NCBI GenBank assembly: GCA_037576195.1
Contig: CM075101.1
Span: 27,528,001-27,592,000 of the forward strand
Source of the DNA: Phytoseiulus persimilis
Lineage: Eukaryota > Arthropoda > Arachnida > Mesostigmata > Phytoseiidae
Direction of reading: 5' to 3'
DNA: 64,000 bases
Numbering within the stretch: position 1 is the stretch's first letter; each line of letters starts with the position of its first letter. The notes beneath the pieces were generated by a model that did not search any database, was not told the origin of the DNA, and worked only from the letters and a program-made list of their open reading frames with translations. Shown one piece after another: positions 47,839 to 60,760 of the stretch. The position numbers and the translations under genes are program-made.

Positions 47839-49454
47839 GTTCGGCAGACAACAACAACAACGGCAAAGACATCAAAGCCAACGCGCCAGCCCGCAAAAAA
47901 GCGAGCGAGCGAACGACACTCAGTAAATGAATCTGTTGCTGAACATCGCTCCAAGAATAGAATGCCTTCACAATGCCAACTCCAAACGTTGGTTCGTTCG
48001 GTTGCGCGCGCGCGAGCGAGCAACCAAACGGCAGACAGTTGGAGTCTGTTTCCTCACGGTCGTGTACCGTTGCGCTTCCCGAAGCAGAATCGCGGAGAGA
48101 GCCGACGAACGACATTGACATTCTTGAATCATTTGATGGGAGTTGAAAGGAATTACCCTCGGAGTGGTTATACGTCTTCATTCCTCAGCGTACCGTTTGG
48201 TGGTCATTTCGTACGTGTGTACAGCAGCAGCAGCAGGGCCAAAATTGGTATACCATTAAAACGCCTCTCAGTTAACAGTCAACGACTCTGTCGGTGTAGT
48301 TATTGTTCACTTCAATGATATACCTACCGGTCGGTCGCTTCCTTAGCGGACCAATTTCCCGTTTGCATGGTACGCGTACCCAACCGGTCGACGGTATGCC
48401 GCGAACAGCCGGTATGCGTGTCCTGTCCGATGCAGTGGTAGCAGCGGTCGTAGTGACAGTTGTCGTGGAACTTGCTTTATTCGTAGGTTTTTTTTTTCGT
48501 GAGTCCCGTGGTGGTATACCGGGTGGTGGTGCCAGCAATGGCAGTAGCTGTGTCCGCCGCTGTCGTAGTAACGGCAGCGGCGGAATCAACTGACGTGTTC
48601 AACCAGCCCGTCGTGATGGCCTTTGTGCGCTTGTTCGCCGTGAGCTTGAGAGAACATGTTTTTTTTGTGTTAGCTTTTCAGCTAACTCTGTTGTTGCCTC
48701 TGTCCGCTGGCTGAGTGAGTGAGTGACGGACGGTCGGACCGACTGGCGGCCTATTCGTAATTCACTCCTCCACAATTATTCGTTCTGCCAGTCTTTCAGA
48801 GAGCCCGCCGTCGCTTGAAGCCGTCAGTGACAGTCGGATGCGCGGATAGTTGGGCATTGCATTGTGTTGTTTGCCGGCTCGAAAATTCTTCATTCTACCT
48901 GAAAGCGAGCGACACAAAGTAGAAAGAGTCAGGCGTTACGTTTCTGCTGAAACGACGGGCCCGCAGTCGCGGAGAAAATCGGGAAACCCGGGCTGCTGGC
49001 GGATACAGGCTTCACAGAGAGCTTCACGAGCGCGGGTTCGGGAACGAATCGGCTCGGAGTCGTTGGAGAAAAAAATACCATGATGGGGTTTCGATCTTTA
49101 ATTATATTCGCTCTCGCGGAGCCCGTTGTCGCAGCGTATTTATATCCGGCAACTCGATACCCGGTTCATCGACCGAGCGGTTCTCGAAGTGATTGATGCG
49201 ATTCAATCGCGAAGACGTTTTGACTTGAGCACATGACTCGGCCTTGCCTCCAACGGCTATTTTTGTTCCACAATAGAGGACCAGGCAGTGAACAGCCTGC
49301 CGAGCGAGCGAAAAAGGCAGACCCAGTTGTACATCGGTAGTCCGCGAATCCACAAGCACCGCCGTCCAGCCTTACATGATTGTTGCTTCTCCTTCCGCAC
49401 GTTGCTCTCGATTCCGATCGTTGGATGGATGCTCGAGACCGGGTCTCATCCTGA

Positions 49455-50108
49455 GCCTGGAGAACGCCTCGAACATCCTTATCCAGTTTTGCCGGTCATA
49501 CCAGAGCTGGCACCTCCAGGAACGGACTTACCCCGGCTCTCGACTCGGATGGGTCAGTTATTCAAATTGATTTTGAATGCAGAACTGATTTTGACGTTGA
49601 TGTCAACGAAGAAGGCGTTACAGTCTGGTTTGCCCTGCGGCGTTCCTCGTCCAGCTCAAACACCCGCAGGCCTGTCCGTCGCGCGGCCATTGATCAGCTG
49701 ATTGATTTATGGAAAAAAAAGAATTTCATACACGGGGAACGCCTGCTGCAGGGACCTGGGCAGCGCAGCGTTGCCAACGGTAGTCTGAACGATCGATGCA
49801 GGCGACTGTGCTCAAATCGAGCCCCTAAAACTGATTTCGAGCGAGCGTGGTTGTTGCCTTCGGAGACTCAAACCTCGGAGCAGATTGTGGTCCTTCTTGG
49901 CGAGGCTCTTATCCGTGCTCCGATTAGTTCGCGTCGACGAAAGCTGTTTTTGTTTTTTTGCGGCGCCGCTGTGGATGCGGCACAGGTCCCAATCAGCCGT
50001 TTCCGAGATTATTCCGAGGATTGCTGCAAGAAAAATCACCGAACAAAAAAAAATACACAACTCCGCCCAGATAAAGTGACGCGAAATGTTGCTGCCCAAG
50101 CTGCGTGA
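49455..50108 (+). other. 217-codon open frame without an ATG, unrecognised
   Basis: It is open from after a TGA at 49452 to a TGA at 50106-50108. The middle reads plausibly (SVIQIDFECRTDFDVDVNEE, then AIDQLIDLWKKKNFIHGERL), but there is no ATG in the first 130 codons, no clear splice pair and no known domain. It does not continue the Mxd bHLH. A chance frame is the default reading. Confidence 0.15.
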
Positions 50109-51633
50109 ACCGCTCTCATTTGTTAAGGTATTCAAACAAGCAAGCAGGCGGAAAGGCAAGGAAGCGAATGGGCAGGACACCCGCCGACTTTGAGGCGAAG
50201 ATTTGACCCGACAAAGCTCTGTGGCTTTTTACTTTCCAGATACGGAAATCAATGGCTGTCAAGTTGAGCCTGGGATGAAATCACTTTCTTGGACTTCCTC
50301 GGGGTAAAGAAGGAGCCATGAGAGTTTCGTCATGATCCTCTTTCGAAAGGAAACTTAAAATCATCATTCTTCTGATGGTTGTTAACATGGTGGTGTCTTG
50401 GCATTATCAGAGAATCACCAGGGCTCTCATTGGCTGGCATTTCATCCAAGTTAGGCTGGCCAGCGAGTGCACGGCAGGAGCGGGTGGCCACATCGGGAAA
50501 TCCACTCGCGACCGTCTCATGTGGTCGATTTTCAGACAAACTCGAACCTGTGGCGGACGAAGCAACTCGACGTACAACGCCTCCGAGTGAAGAAATCCCC
50601 GAACGGCTACGAACTTACTTTGATCTCTCTCTGTTCCGTAGACGGTCTCTGGAGCTAACGAGCGGTTCGGTTGGCAGCTGCCAAGACATCTAAAATTGTC
50701 ACTCGCTCTTCTACGGTTCTAATTGCCTTCTCGAGCGCGATCACTTGTGTCCGTCGTGGTCATTGTTGCCAACTGTGTGCTGGTGGAAGAGTTCCAATCG
50801 TCGACAGATACTATAGTGCCGATTGTTCACAGCAGTAACGGAGAAGTGTTCGCTGTACACGCTGCTTCGGTCGATCGTCCGCCATCGGTCGTCCGCAATC
50901 CATTTCACACCAGCATCGCGATGCATCCGGCGAAGCGACGTTTCAATCGCAGCAGCGCGGCTGCACTCGAACGCAGTCGCGAGGCTGCTCCCCAGATGAT
51001 GAATACCATTCAATTCGAAATCTCCGAAAAATTAACTGCGGCTAAACCAACTGAGCTCAAGTTTGTGAGCGTTCGGCCACTATCGCATTCAGAGCTAGTC
51101 GGGCGTGGAAAAGCAGAACAGCGAAGTAATTGGAACCCTTCGCTCGGAGTTTGTTACATTGGAGGGAATTTCCACCGCTACAGCGGCGTCGACAGCGCTG
51201 GCGGCTGCAACGTCTGCAGGGAAGGATGGTCGGACGGCACGCCGCCTGGCTTGTCGTCGCATCGATCCCTTTCTACACATATCTCGCCGGGGCTGCTGTT
51301 TCAGTTTCATTTCTAACTCTCTACGTGCTGAGGCGGATCGAATTCATTCTTTTTTTTTGTCGGCATCAGCCTCACGCATGCGAGGCGCCACTTTCTTTTC
51401 TGCCCTCTTCTGACTTCTCTCTCACTGCTCGGTCTCGTCGTCGGCGTCGTCCTCTTGGCTCCTTGGATTCTTCGAAGCTGTCGTCGATATGAGCAACGAG
51501 CTTGCGCGTGCTATTCGCCGAAAGTCACTTAAGCATTCGCCTGCTTGTTCCGATATCACACCGTTGTGCCGATTGGGAATGAGTGCAGGGAGTGATTCCA
51601 AAATGGCAAGCGAAATCGACCGCATTGAGCTCC

Positions 51634-51638
<5 letters not shown>

Positions 51639-51664
<26 letters not shown>
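51639..51664 (+). repeat. (AG)n microsatellite
   Basis: Thirteen perfect AG units in Mxd intron 3. Confidence 0.95.
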
Positions 51665-54600
51665 CCTCATGCGAAACATGTGTGGCAACGACGACTGCGA
51701 CGATTCTCCCCGGCACAAGCAGCAGATGAAGGAGTCTTCGGTTCCGGGGGTATCGAGAGATTCCTGCGGAACCGGATTCATGTCATGCCGGTTTCGCGTC
51801 GAGTCCGCGTTTCGGTATCTCGACTGAATTGAACGGTTTATGTGCAAGTTTCCCTCGAAGCTGTGAAATCTCTCCGTTCCTCGTACGCTATGCCGCGTCA
51901 CGTCTCGCATCCGGAAACGGAGTATCAAGACCGCGATGGAATAGGGGCCAGCTCCCGGAATGGTCTGGGGGTGACGGCGGAGAGGGAAAACTCGTCCGGC
52001 TTCTGGTTATGCCCGTGGTTCCGGCACGCCGATCCCGAGTATCTGTCGCTGACGCTGAGGAACCGAGAACGACATTCGGGAACGCGCACGAAGGAAAAAG
52101 AGAATGATGCAGAGACGAATAGGAAAGCCGGCGACGAAAGCTCCTTCAAACCTAGCTGAAACTACCTCTCGCTTGTTTCCATCCGTTTCGAGTGGTTCTC
52201 CGATCTCCTCTTCTTTCGTGAAAGACGCCACGATGATTACGGGAAACTCGTCTGATACCATCGATGGAAACGAGCTGCGATCGAAAGTAACCAAAAGATG
52301 GAGGCGGACACATAGGGCCGAGAAAGTTGTAGAAGCGAGCCAGCCGCGCGGTACGAAGAAACAGAGCAAGCTCAAAGAAGAGCTCTTCGCTTTCAGTTCT
52401 CTTGCTTTCTCGGAGACAGGATTTTTTTGTCTTTAGCCAGTCAGCAACCACAACCTTCTGACGAGCTGCACAGAGTCGGAAGCAAGCTTTCAACCGCCGT
52501 GGACTTTCGTTTCGTGAGTGCGGAAAAGCGCAGTGCTCGATATGCTGACTGTTATTTGGACGACGACAACCACGATGAGGGGCTGCCAGCGCCTCTGCTC
52601 CGTCGACGGGAAGGGGTGAGACTTGAACTCGTTCGGAAAGAAGGAAAGTACGAGAGGATTCCGTCACTCAAGATCGCTCAGGGCGATTAAAGTTACCCAG
52701 TCCCGGAGAGCACGAGGTCTCCGAGCATTAGTTGGTCCGGTTTCGAGCCGTGGGGCCGGTTCCACTACATCGTCGGTTGCCAATCGGCCATTTTGACTTC
52801 GGAGCACCGACCATCGAAAGAGCCAACGGTAGAGGCTGCAGCGGGCCAGCGGACAGCGTTATCGATCCTTGGAGACGTCAACTTCTCACGCGTCGATGAA
52901 TATTTCCTCACTCGTTCTATCGTCCTTCCCTTTTGTCCGTCGGTGCGTTTGACCAAACTGGCCGCCACGGCCGTGGTACCCCCGCGTTGCCCGCTGGCCG
53001 TAGGAAAGCGGGCCCGGTAGAGCTCCGTCCTCGGACCGGAGAAAAAAGCACTTCCAAGGGAGTTTGCGCAACGGCAGCCGCGGCAGGATTCCACGTCGCC
53101 TTCACGAGGCTCACACCGCTCCCAGGACGCATGCGCCGTTTCTGCTCGCTGGCTTTAAAGAGATCATATCGTTTTCAAAGCGAGTGCCAATCCATTAAAC
53201 GTCGAGGTCTTGAGGCGAGCAGTCCGTCTCAAGCCATCCTGTCGCCTCGCTTCCATTGATATCGACACTCCTTATATTCATCATCACGTAAGCCAATCGC
53301 CCCTCGGGCGGGATAAATATTTGCTCTAACGATATCGTCAGCATTCATATATCGCTCTGGTCACCGTTATGGCTCTTGGAGCTGGTCTCTCATATTAATT
53401 TTATGTTGCTCGACGGATTGATTCGCACTCCCGACCGTCTGTCCGTCCGTCGAATCAATGTCACAATATCGAAGTCTCGACAGCACGGCACAGGATGGGA
53501 ACTCCTCGAGTCGGCGGCCATAATTAATCCTGTTGGAGAAGAACAAATAAAGGATAAAAAACAGTGTTCACTCGTTCGGTTTTACAACTGGTGTCACCTG
53601 TGACCGTCAGCGACGTGCGATTACGATGTAATTCCGTCGGCCACGTCCGTTGGAACAGCCAGGGAACGAGCCGTCACCTGTCCGCTTATCTTCCTGTTCT
53701 ACTCTGAAGTACAAACTGTCGCAGTCGTTGTCATCATTTGATTGGGGTCTTGTTTATGGATCCTGGCGACTCCCGTTCCGAAGAGCTCTTCCCCGACGAG
53801 CATATCGATTCCATTGACACCTGAATCTAGCTCGTTCTCGACGAGAGGAACGCTGAGGCTTGACATTCCATCAAGCCGCCGCCGCCGCCCCAGGAAGGGA
53901 GTATGTACACTGTTTCACTGCCGAGCTCGCACGAACTCATCTTTCGGGGCACTCTGTTTTTTCGGTTGAGCCTGCGATAGTAAGAGACGGGCGAGTAAGG
54001 AACCACGTTGTGTCCGATACGTGACTCCACGTTGAAGCCCATACTCTTCACGACGGCGCTTGGCTCATAATAGTTTTAGCCACTAAAAGTGATCATTCCT
54101 CCTGCTCTTGTATTTTACTGCCGGGACCTCGGCAAGCAGTCAGACAGAGCGCCTGACTGCGTGGCTTGCTGGCACGTTGTCCACGACGACGATGAGCTGA
54201 GAACATCTCCCTTGATCATACCACCACCGCCACTACGACCACCGATGCAACGACCGCCACCGCGGCTACGAGCCCCAATCCTACGGGGAGTTCGTAGGCT
54301 TGGCAACAGAACAAAAAGTCGCGACAAGGGCAAGACCGGGCAGCGGCAATCCTCCCCTCCGACTTGGCCGAGACGGGACCGGACGGAATCGATCCCCATC
54401 AGTTTGTCACTCCGAGAAGGTCGGGTGAGACGCATCCGATGAGGCCTGTCCAAGCTCTCACCGCGTAGGCGCGCAGATTGAGTGAATCGATGTCTTTTGG
54501 GTTCTGTCGATGGATAAATCCGCCGATCGATGGTGGCGTCATCGTTCGTGGCTCGCTTCACGCGCGCCGCAGGATCGGTGGCCGTCGAGTACAAATAGCA

Positions 54601-57600
54601 CAGATGAAGCGATGTGAGAGTGTTTGTTGGCTGCGGTGTCGGCGGAGCACGTCTTTAATTTATCTCGTATCGACTTTCATTAGAGAAATGCTGACGCGAT
54701 TGTCCGTCAACTGATAATGGATGCCTGTTTCGCGAGTTTTCGTGAAACTGTCAAGCTTACCGTTTGACGGCGTCCGCGACGCAAATCTCTTCGTTGCACA
54801 GTGGTTTCCATTGCTGGAACCGGCTGATTCAATGATTGCGTATCGGAGTGCCGACTGTCAGCATCCAACACAATAACGACGAAGTAGGTACCGACGACGA
54901 CATGTAGTCAGCCAGTTGGTGGGAGCCTGTGTCCGTCCCGAGCGGTCGCCAACATGAGGCTCTCGCCAGAAGATCCGTCTGAAGTTCAGTCGTAGCCCCT
55001 TCGTTACAAGGGCCGATAATTGTCTCTGATAGATCTCTTGCGTGGTTGTGAACACCTTCGAGGAACGCCGATTCTCGTGGAGCGTCTCAGCGGACCGCGC
55101 GATCACCTTGCGTTGTTTGTTTCGTGGCAGTGCCATCGTCGGTGGTAAAAGCCTCGTCTCTGAGGATCAGTTTGGTGGCGCTCGGTACGAACATCGAGGA
55201 AGGCTGCCAGAGGTGTGACGGAGATGGAAAATTAAAACGAACTCAGAGATGAATGCGTGTGCGCACACGAAACGGATCGTAAGGATGGAGCGGACTCGAC
55301 TAAGCTTGTCTTACAAAAAGCGCGTGAAGGAACGGACCAGCCCACAGAGCAAGCGAGCCGCGGGCCCTGCTCGTTTCCTGTCACGAAAGCGAAGTCGCCG
55401 GCTCGCCTGGAGCTCTCAATAGCTAGTCACTCGGTCGGACGGTCAATAGATGACGACGACGACGACTCGGTCAGGACGGGGTCGTGGAGAAACCATGCAC
55501 CAGGAGTAGATGGGAAGGCGCGCCCGCCTCGATATCCAGGTGCCGAGGAGAGAGAGAGTTCTCGGAGCTCCGTCTCGTTCCTAGCGAGTCACCTCTGCTG
55601 GGATCGCACGCAGGTGCTCGAAACATGTAAAAACAGGTTCTGAGGGACTGTCGTGCCAGTTGTCATGACATCGGTCCAATCTCTGGTTCCCCACCCGTCC
55701 ACATTGGACATGAGCAGCCTCAGCGCGGATTCGTAATTTCCCCATCCACGGCGCTCCGGACGTCGTTTAGGCATGGGTCGACGCACAAGAGACCACAAAA
55801 TATTTGGTCAGTGATTGCGGAAAGTACGTACCATACCGCGGGGGCCCGAATCCGTAAAACTTGATTGTTCGTCCACTCGTAAAGATTTACCTTGCGCTCC
55901 GTGAAGGTCTTCGTCCCCATGTGAGAGGTAATCGACGCTGAAAGAATTTACCAAACGCTGGTCTCGACGCGGGTCTCAGCTGGCTCGAGTTGAGTGGTCT
56001 GCCGGATCGGCTCGTCCGCTGCCCGCGCAAAACAGAGGTTGCCCCGTGTCACGTGCAGCGGAGCCCGAACGCTAACACTCTATCTTTCGCTCTCTTCATC
56101 ATTTCTTCTCCCCTCGGCCGCTCTCGCGTAGAAACTCGTACATACAAATACAACTAATACTCACAGGTGATAAATGGATGCTGTGTATGTATGCGGGTTT
56201 GATGAAGCCTGCCGCACGGCGAGGCAGGTAGGCCGGTTGGCTGCCGGCAACCTTGGATTCGTTTTGGAACGCGCCGTTGTGTCAAGTCCACATGTTGATA
56301 ATAATACTATAATTCATCATCATTATGAACGTCCTCACTGTCGCCGTGAAATCGTTCGCAGTGCTGGGAGCGGCTAAAACCCGGCGTTCGAAACATCCAG
56401 ACGTTCGATGTTATTTTTGTCAAATGTTTCGGTCAGATCCGAGCTGGGCTGGGTTTGAGAATCTCTGCGGCTGTGGTCGTCGCCGCGGGTGCTGGCTCGG
56501 GCTCGTCGAATGTAGCAAACAGAGTTTATTCCATCTCCTTGTGCAGCAGCCACCGCGATTCTCTTTACGTCTTCATATCTCCCTACATGAGCCTTGCTGG
56601 TGATGGCCACGGTGATGCCAGCGGTTCAGCTCTGATTCAGGGGAGACCACCCATGTGGCTGTGCTCGCTCGCTCACTTTGTGCAGAGATTGGTGCTACTG
56701 GTGCCAGTGGTTGATTCCAGCCTTCTGAATCTCGAGCCCGAGTCGTTTCCCCCTGCGGCAGCAGCGGAAAATCTACGGGCGGCCGCGCGCGGGCGAGATC
56801 TTTCGGCCAGAGAAAGATCACACCGAGATTGTTGGCCTCGGTGTGGCACTTTGCCCGCGCCACCCAGATCTTCCCGCTGTTCCAGAGTCACTCTCGGTGT
56901 CTTCGTCGTTCCCGATCGAGGCGGCCCTTCTTTGATTCGACTTCTGCTCTCACTAAAAGCGAACGACGCGAGGCTCGACGGAGCCTCGTCTAGCGGGGAA
57001 GCGGAATCGCGGCGGTTGCCTGAACAAAGGGTTTCGGCTCCTGCGCAACTGGTTCGCCGTCGGACCGAGCGTGATTGGGCTCGCGAACGTAAGCGCGCCG
57101 CTCAATAAACGCCTTTGCCGTATGCCATGATGATCACACGACGGTCAGCGAGGCCGGTTAGCGCTCGGGGTTTTCGAAATGAGTGAATCATAATCACTGA
57201 ACGTCGTTCGTTCCTTGCGTTTCTAGAACATAAACAACGACGACAACCTCTCTACTTTACGGCTGCTCGGGGGCGGTGTTCGCTCGGCCGATGTCGCGTT
57301 ATGCAAACACGAACCGCCTGCTCCGACTGAATGCGAACTCAGGCGCGCTCCATTCTCCTGCGCATGCGAGCGAACGGACGAAATTACTCTTAATTCTCAG
57401 GCGACTTCCCCGAGAACTAAGGAACCTGTGGCAGGAAATTTTCCGCTCTTTGTCTGCAACTCTTATCGTAATTGCTCGCTCGCAACCGAGTTGAAAACGA
57501 TAGCGTGAAATGATTTGCAAGCGGTCGCTCGCCGCGAAAATGAACCGCTGTCCGTAATGGCTCCAGCTCGAATTTGAATTTCAACTTCTGAACACTCGGT

Positions 57601-58080
57601 GGAGACACTGCTTCCGATCACACCTGACAACCGGGTCATGAGCGTGGGGCAGATGTGAAGGACAATGACGAGGCGGAGGGGTGGAGGGAAGGGTTTGGAG
57701 GTAAAAAGAACTCATCAGAATGCCAAAGGAGGATTCATGAATATGCTCTCGCCAACTTCCCCTTTCACCTTGAGTTGTGACACCGGATCATATGCCGAAC
57801 AGCGGAGGAGGCCGTCCAAGGACGATCCTCTCAGGCCCTGGATGGTCGCAGGCCGTGAGTGGAAAATCCTGATTCTCCAGATTCTGTCTTAGCCGCTTTT
57901 TAGTGATACTCGTTACCGGCTCTTCGGAAAACCTCGAAAACCGAGGACAGACCTTACTGTGGCGGCCGGCTCCAAACGTCCGACGTCGAATGCATGCGCG
58001 GGAGGATGACGGCCGCTTCGCTCCGTGTTCCGTACCCTTAAACAGCGCCATTTGCTCCGAGGGAAGTTAAACGAATTTCT

Positions 58081-58195
58081 TGCTTGCTCTACCAGTCGCT
58101 TGCTCGTTCGTTTGTTTGAATCATTCGGTAAATGTCTGTCGGTCGCTCGGTTTATTCGTAGGTTCCTTCCTCCCTTCGTCTGTTCTTTCCTTCGA
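58081..58195 (+). repeat. Degenerate tetranucleotide tract (TTGC/TCGT/TTCG/TTCC)
   Basis: About 115 bases of T-rich 4-base units that change gradually from TTGC through TCGT and TCGG to TTCC. It is followed about 100 bases later by a (CT)n run at 58302-58332. Confidence 0.65.
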
Positions 58196-58297
58196 CGGCG
58201 GCGGCCGCCTGTTCTCCTTTCGGACCGACTTCTAACACGAGAACTCAATTACCGACTGGACGACGAGGAAAGACAACTCTTCGTAGGGCTTATTGGA

Positions 58298-58301
<4 letters not shown>

Positions 58302-58328
<27 letters not shown>

Positions 58329-58332
58329 GCTC
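58302..58332 (+). repeat. (CT)n microsatellite, slightly imperfect
   Basis: A CT-rich run with two interruptions at its 5' end, then about ten perfect units. Confidence 0.9.
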
Positions 58333-59130
58333 TTGCACAGTCACACACAGCCCACGGGGAGAAACCCCACGACCGTCTGAACGTCAGACTCTGCGACCAA
58401 ATGAACAGGCAGGCAGGCAGGCCGGCGGACGGGCGACCGACCGATGGATAGACAGTATTGGGGGAAGAGACAAATAATGATTATAACGACATTTTGATTC
58501 GTGGCTAACGCGGGCCCATTCGTCCCTGTCTCTCCGTCTGTTCCAGTCTGCTTCACCTCTGATTAAAGACAACAACTCTGAGCTAACACGGTTGCCCCGG
58601 ACACCTTCACGTGTTCTCCTCCTCAGTCATAATTTTCTTCCCTCTCGCCCTGCACTCCCTCCCGACGTCTCGCAAAACAGTCACCACGGTAGTTCACAAG
58701 CTCGCGGCGATGATAATGATTGCCGTATGAGCAGAGCACGAACAGCGCTACCGTACCCGCCGATGATAGATTGACACAACAATTTCCAAACTGCTGTCGA
58801 GCTTTGGCCGCTCTTCGACAGCGGCGGTCGCATTAGGAAGCTATGGGTCTCGAAAATTGGCGGAGATGACCGGGCGGAATTCAGCTGAAAAGGAAGGAAA
58901 CCTCTGGATCGCTGACGAGAATGCGCTTCGCTCACCTACTCGCTCCCCAGCTAACGCGGCCGCCCTCGCAAGCGGGACCGCTCTCGACCACTTCTCCGAG
59001 ACTTATCGATGAACGAATGACGAATAAATGGACAAGGAACACGACGAGAGAATTAGACGAACGAGCGCTGCTGATGACGCGAAAATGCAAATGGAATACG
59101 TTTTCGTAAGACGCCGCCGTTTTCTGGAAT

Positions 59131-59180
59131 CACCGACTGACTGACTAACCGACCGACCAACAGCTGACTGTCGGTGTCTG
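59131..59180 (+). repeat. GACT/GACC tetranucleotide tract
   Basis: Units of GACT then GACC in near-perfect register. Confidence 0.7.
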
Positions 59181-60734
59181 ACAAACGAACACACAGAGCG
59201 AGAAACACCGGCGAACAGACTGATTAACCGAGTCCCTTGACAACCTCCGGCAAACGAAGTACCCACCGCCAGCAGATCCGTTGGTGCCGGCGATGGCGGC
59301 GGCCGGACGTTGCCTTCCAGCTTTCGGCCTTGAACTTGATCTTGACGCCGCCGCCGCCGCCACGGCGACTACTGCTCCTGCTAACAGCGGGCAAGGGTGA
59401 CGGTCACAGCGACCAACGACAACGCGGCAGCTTGACTGACTGTCTAACCGGCTAGCTCGCCGGTGGAGCCAACTAGTCTACCTCCTATCACAGAACAGTT
59501 GGACGGCGGAAATTTCGCGATGTTTCACTTCGACACCAGAGTCTGTTCAAGGCAGAATATTTGTATCAGAGCCCGAACGAATAGAGCGAACTCTCGGGAA
59601 ACCTGCAGAGCTGCAGGAGCTTGAGGGCTTCAAGCACTCATGCTCACAACATGTATGCTCGTTGAGTTTTACAGTCAAGGCTGCACAAGTACCGTTTAAC
59701 TTTTGAGCTGTTCGTTGAAATCGCTCAGGAGTCAGCATGAGAGCCACCGAGTCACTGTCCGAAATTTGAAAACGTCGCTAAAATGGCCTCTCTTCGAGAG
59801 CCAAGTCAGTGTCTGGACACTATCAAGCTCTGTCAATCAACAGTTTGTTGTCACCGCGGTTGATGGTTATGCTTTGGCCATAAAAAAAGAAGACGCTCTC
59901 GAGTAGCGTAAGGCTTCGTCAATATCTCCCTGCCGTCAGGACCCGTAACGAAGCAAAGAACTTCTATAAACAACATTTCGTATACAGTAACGGAAAATAC
60001 AAGTGCGTCGCAGGCGCTAGATGGGGGTCGTTGGCCCTCCTCAGCAGGCTGGTAACGCTTCTAGCGATGCTGACGCGCCGCCGTCGAGCGAGCCGGCCGA
60101 CCGACTGGCCGTCAGACTGCCTGCCGGTCAGGTCTACTGAGGGACCGAGTTAGTCCTAAACAAGAGTGGTCTGCACATTACGCGTCTCGAGCTGGCCCGA
60201 ATGACCGATCCGTGAGCCGGGCCGATCTGTCGAGGTTAGGTCACAGCAAATATAGCTTTCGAAATCACTAATCCAACCAGCGGCGTTTACAACGGTCACG
60301 AGATTTTACGATTCGAGATCTTGTCATGCTGAGCCGATAGAGTCGAACGGCCGAGATCGAGAAAGGCGGAGGTCGCGCGGACTTTCTGAAATCCTACTCG
60401 GAGCGTCTCTATCAGAGGAAATGGAGCTAGATAGCCCGTCATCCCTCAGATCCCCATGGCTCAAGACTCCTAGAGGAACATCTCCAGCACGAACGGAGTT
60501 CTTCGTTTCAACATGATGTGTGCGATTGTGCAGGCGATGAGGAATCGCTTGAAAGAAGTTGTTTTCCTTTATCTCTCACGAGCTTCAATGCAGTCCATCA
60601 GAGCGGAACACAGAGCACGCAGATAACACGAACACAAATCGAATCGTAAATAACGAAAATTTCTGGCACTGCTCGGGATAACTATCGTAATTTAATAACA
60701 TCGGCTACACCAGCAGCGAGAGCCACGACTGCCG

Positions 60735-60760
60735 TGATGATGATGATGATAATAATTATT
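60735..60760 (+). repeat. (TGA)n/(TAA)n trinucleotide run
   Basis: Five TGA units running into TAATAATTATT. Confidence 0.85.

Noticed and set aside
47414..48181. 255-codon minus-strand ATG frame, one of the longest in the window
   Set aside because: Much of it is Pro, Arg and Ser low-complexity translated from GC-rich simple repeats (GGCG/GGCA run and others). It shows no domain, and it lies in repeat-rich Mxd intron sequence.
56644..56720. LAHFVQRLVLLVP, which loosely resembles the start of the Mxd helix 1 (RAHLR...LVPL)
   Set aside because: The required Arg before Ala-His is absent, there is no acceptor at the right place and the phase does not fit exon 3.
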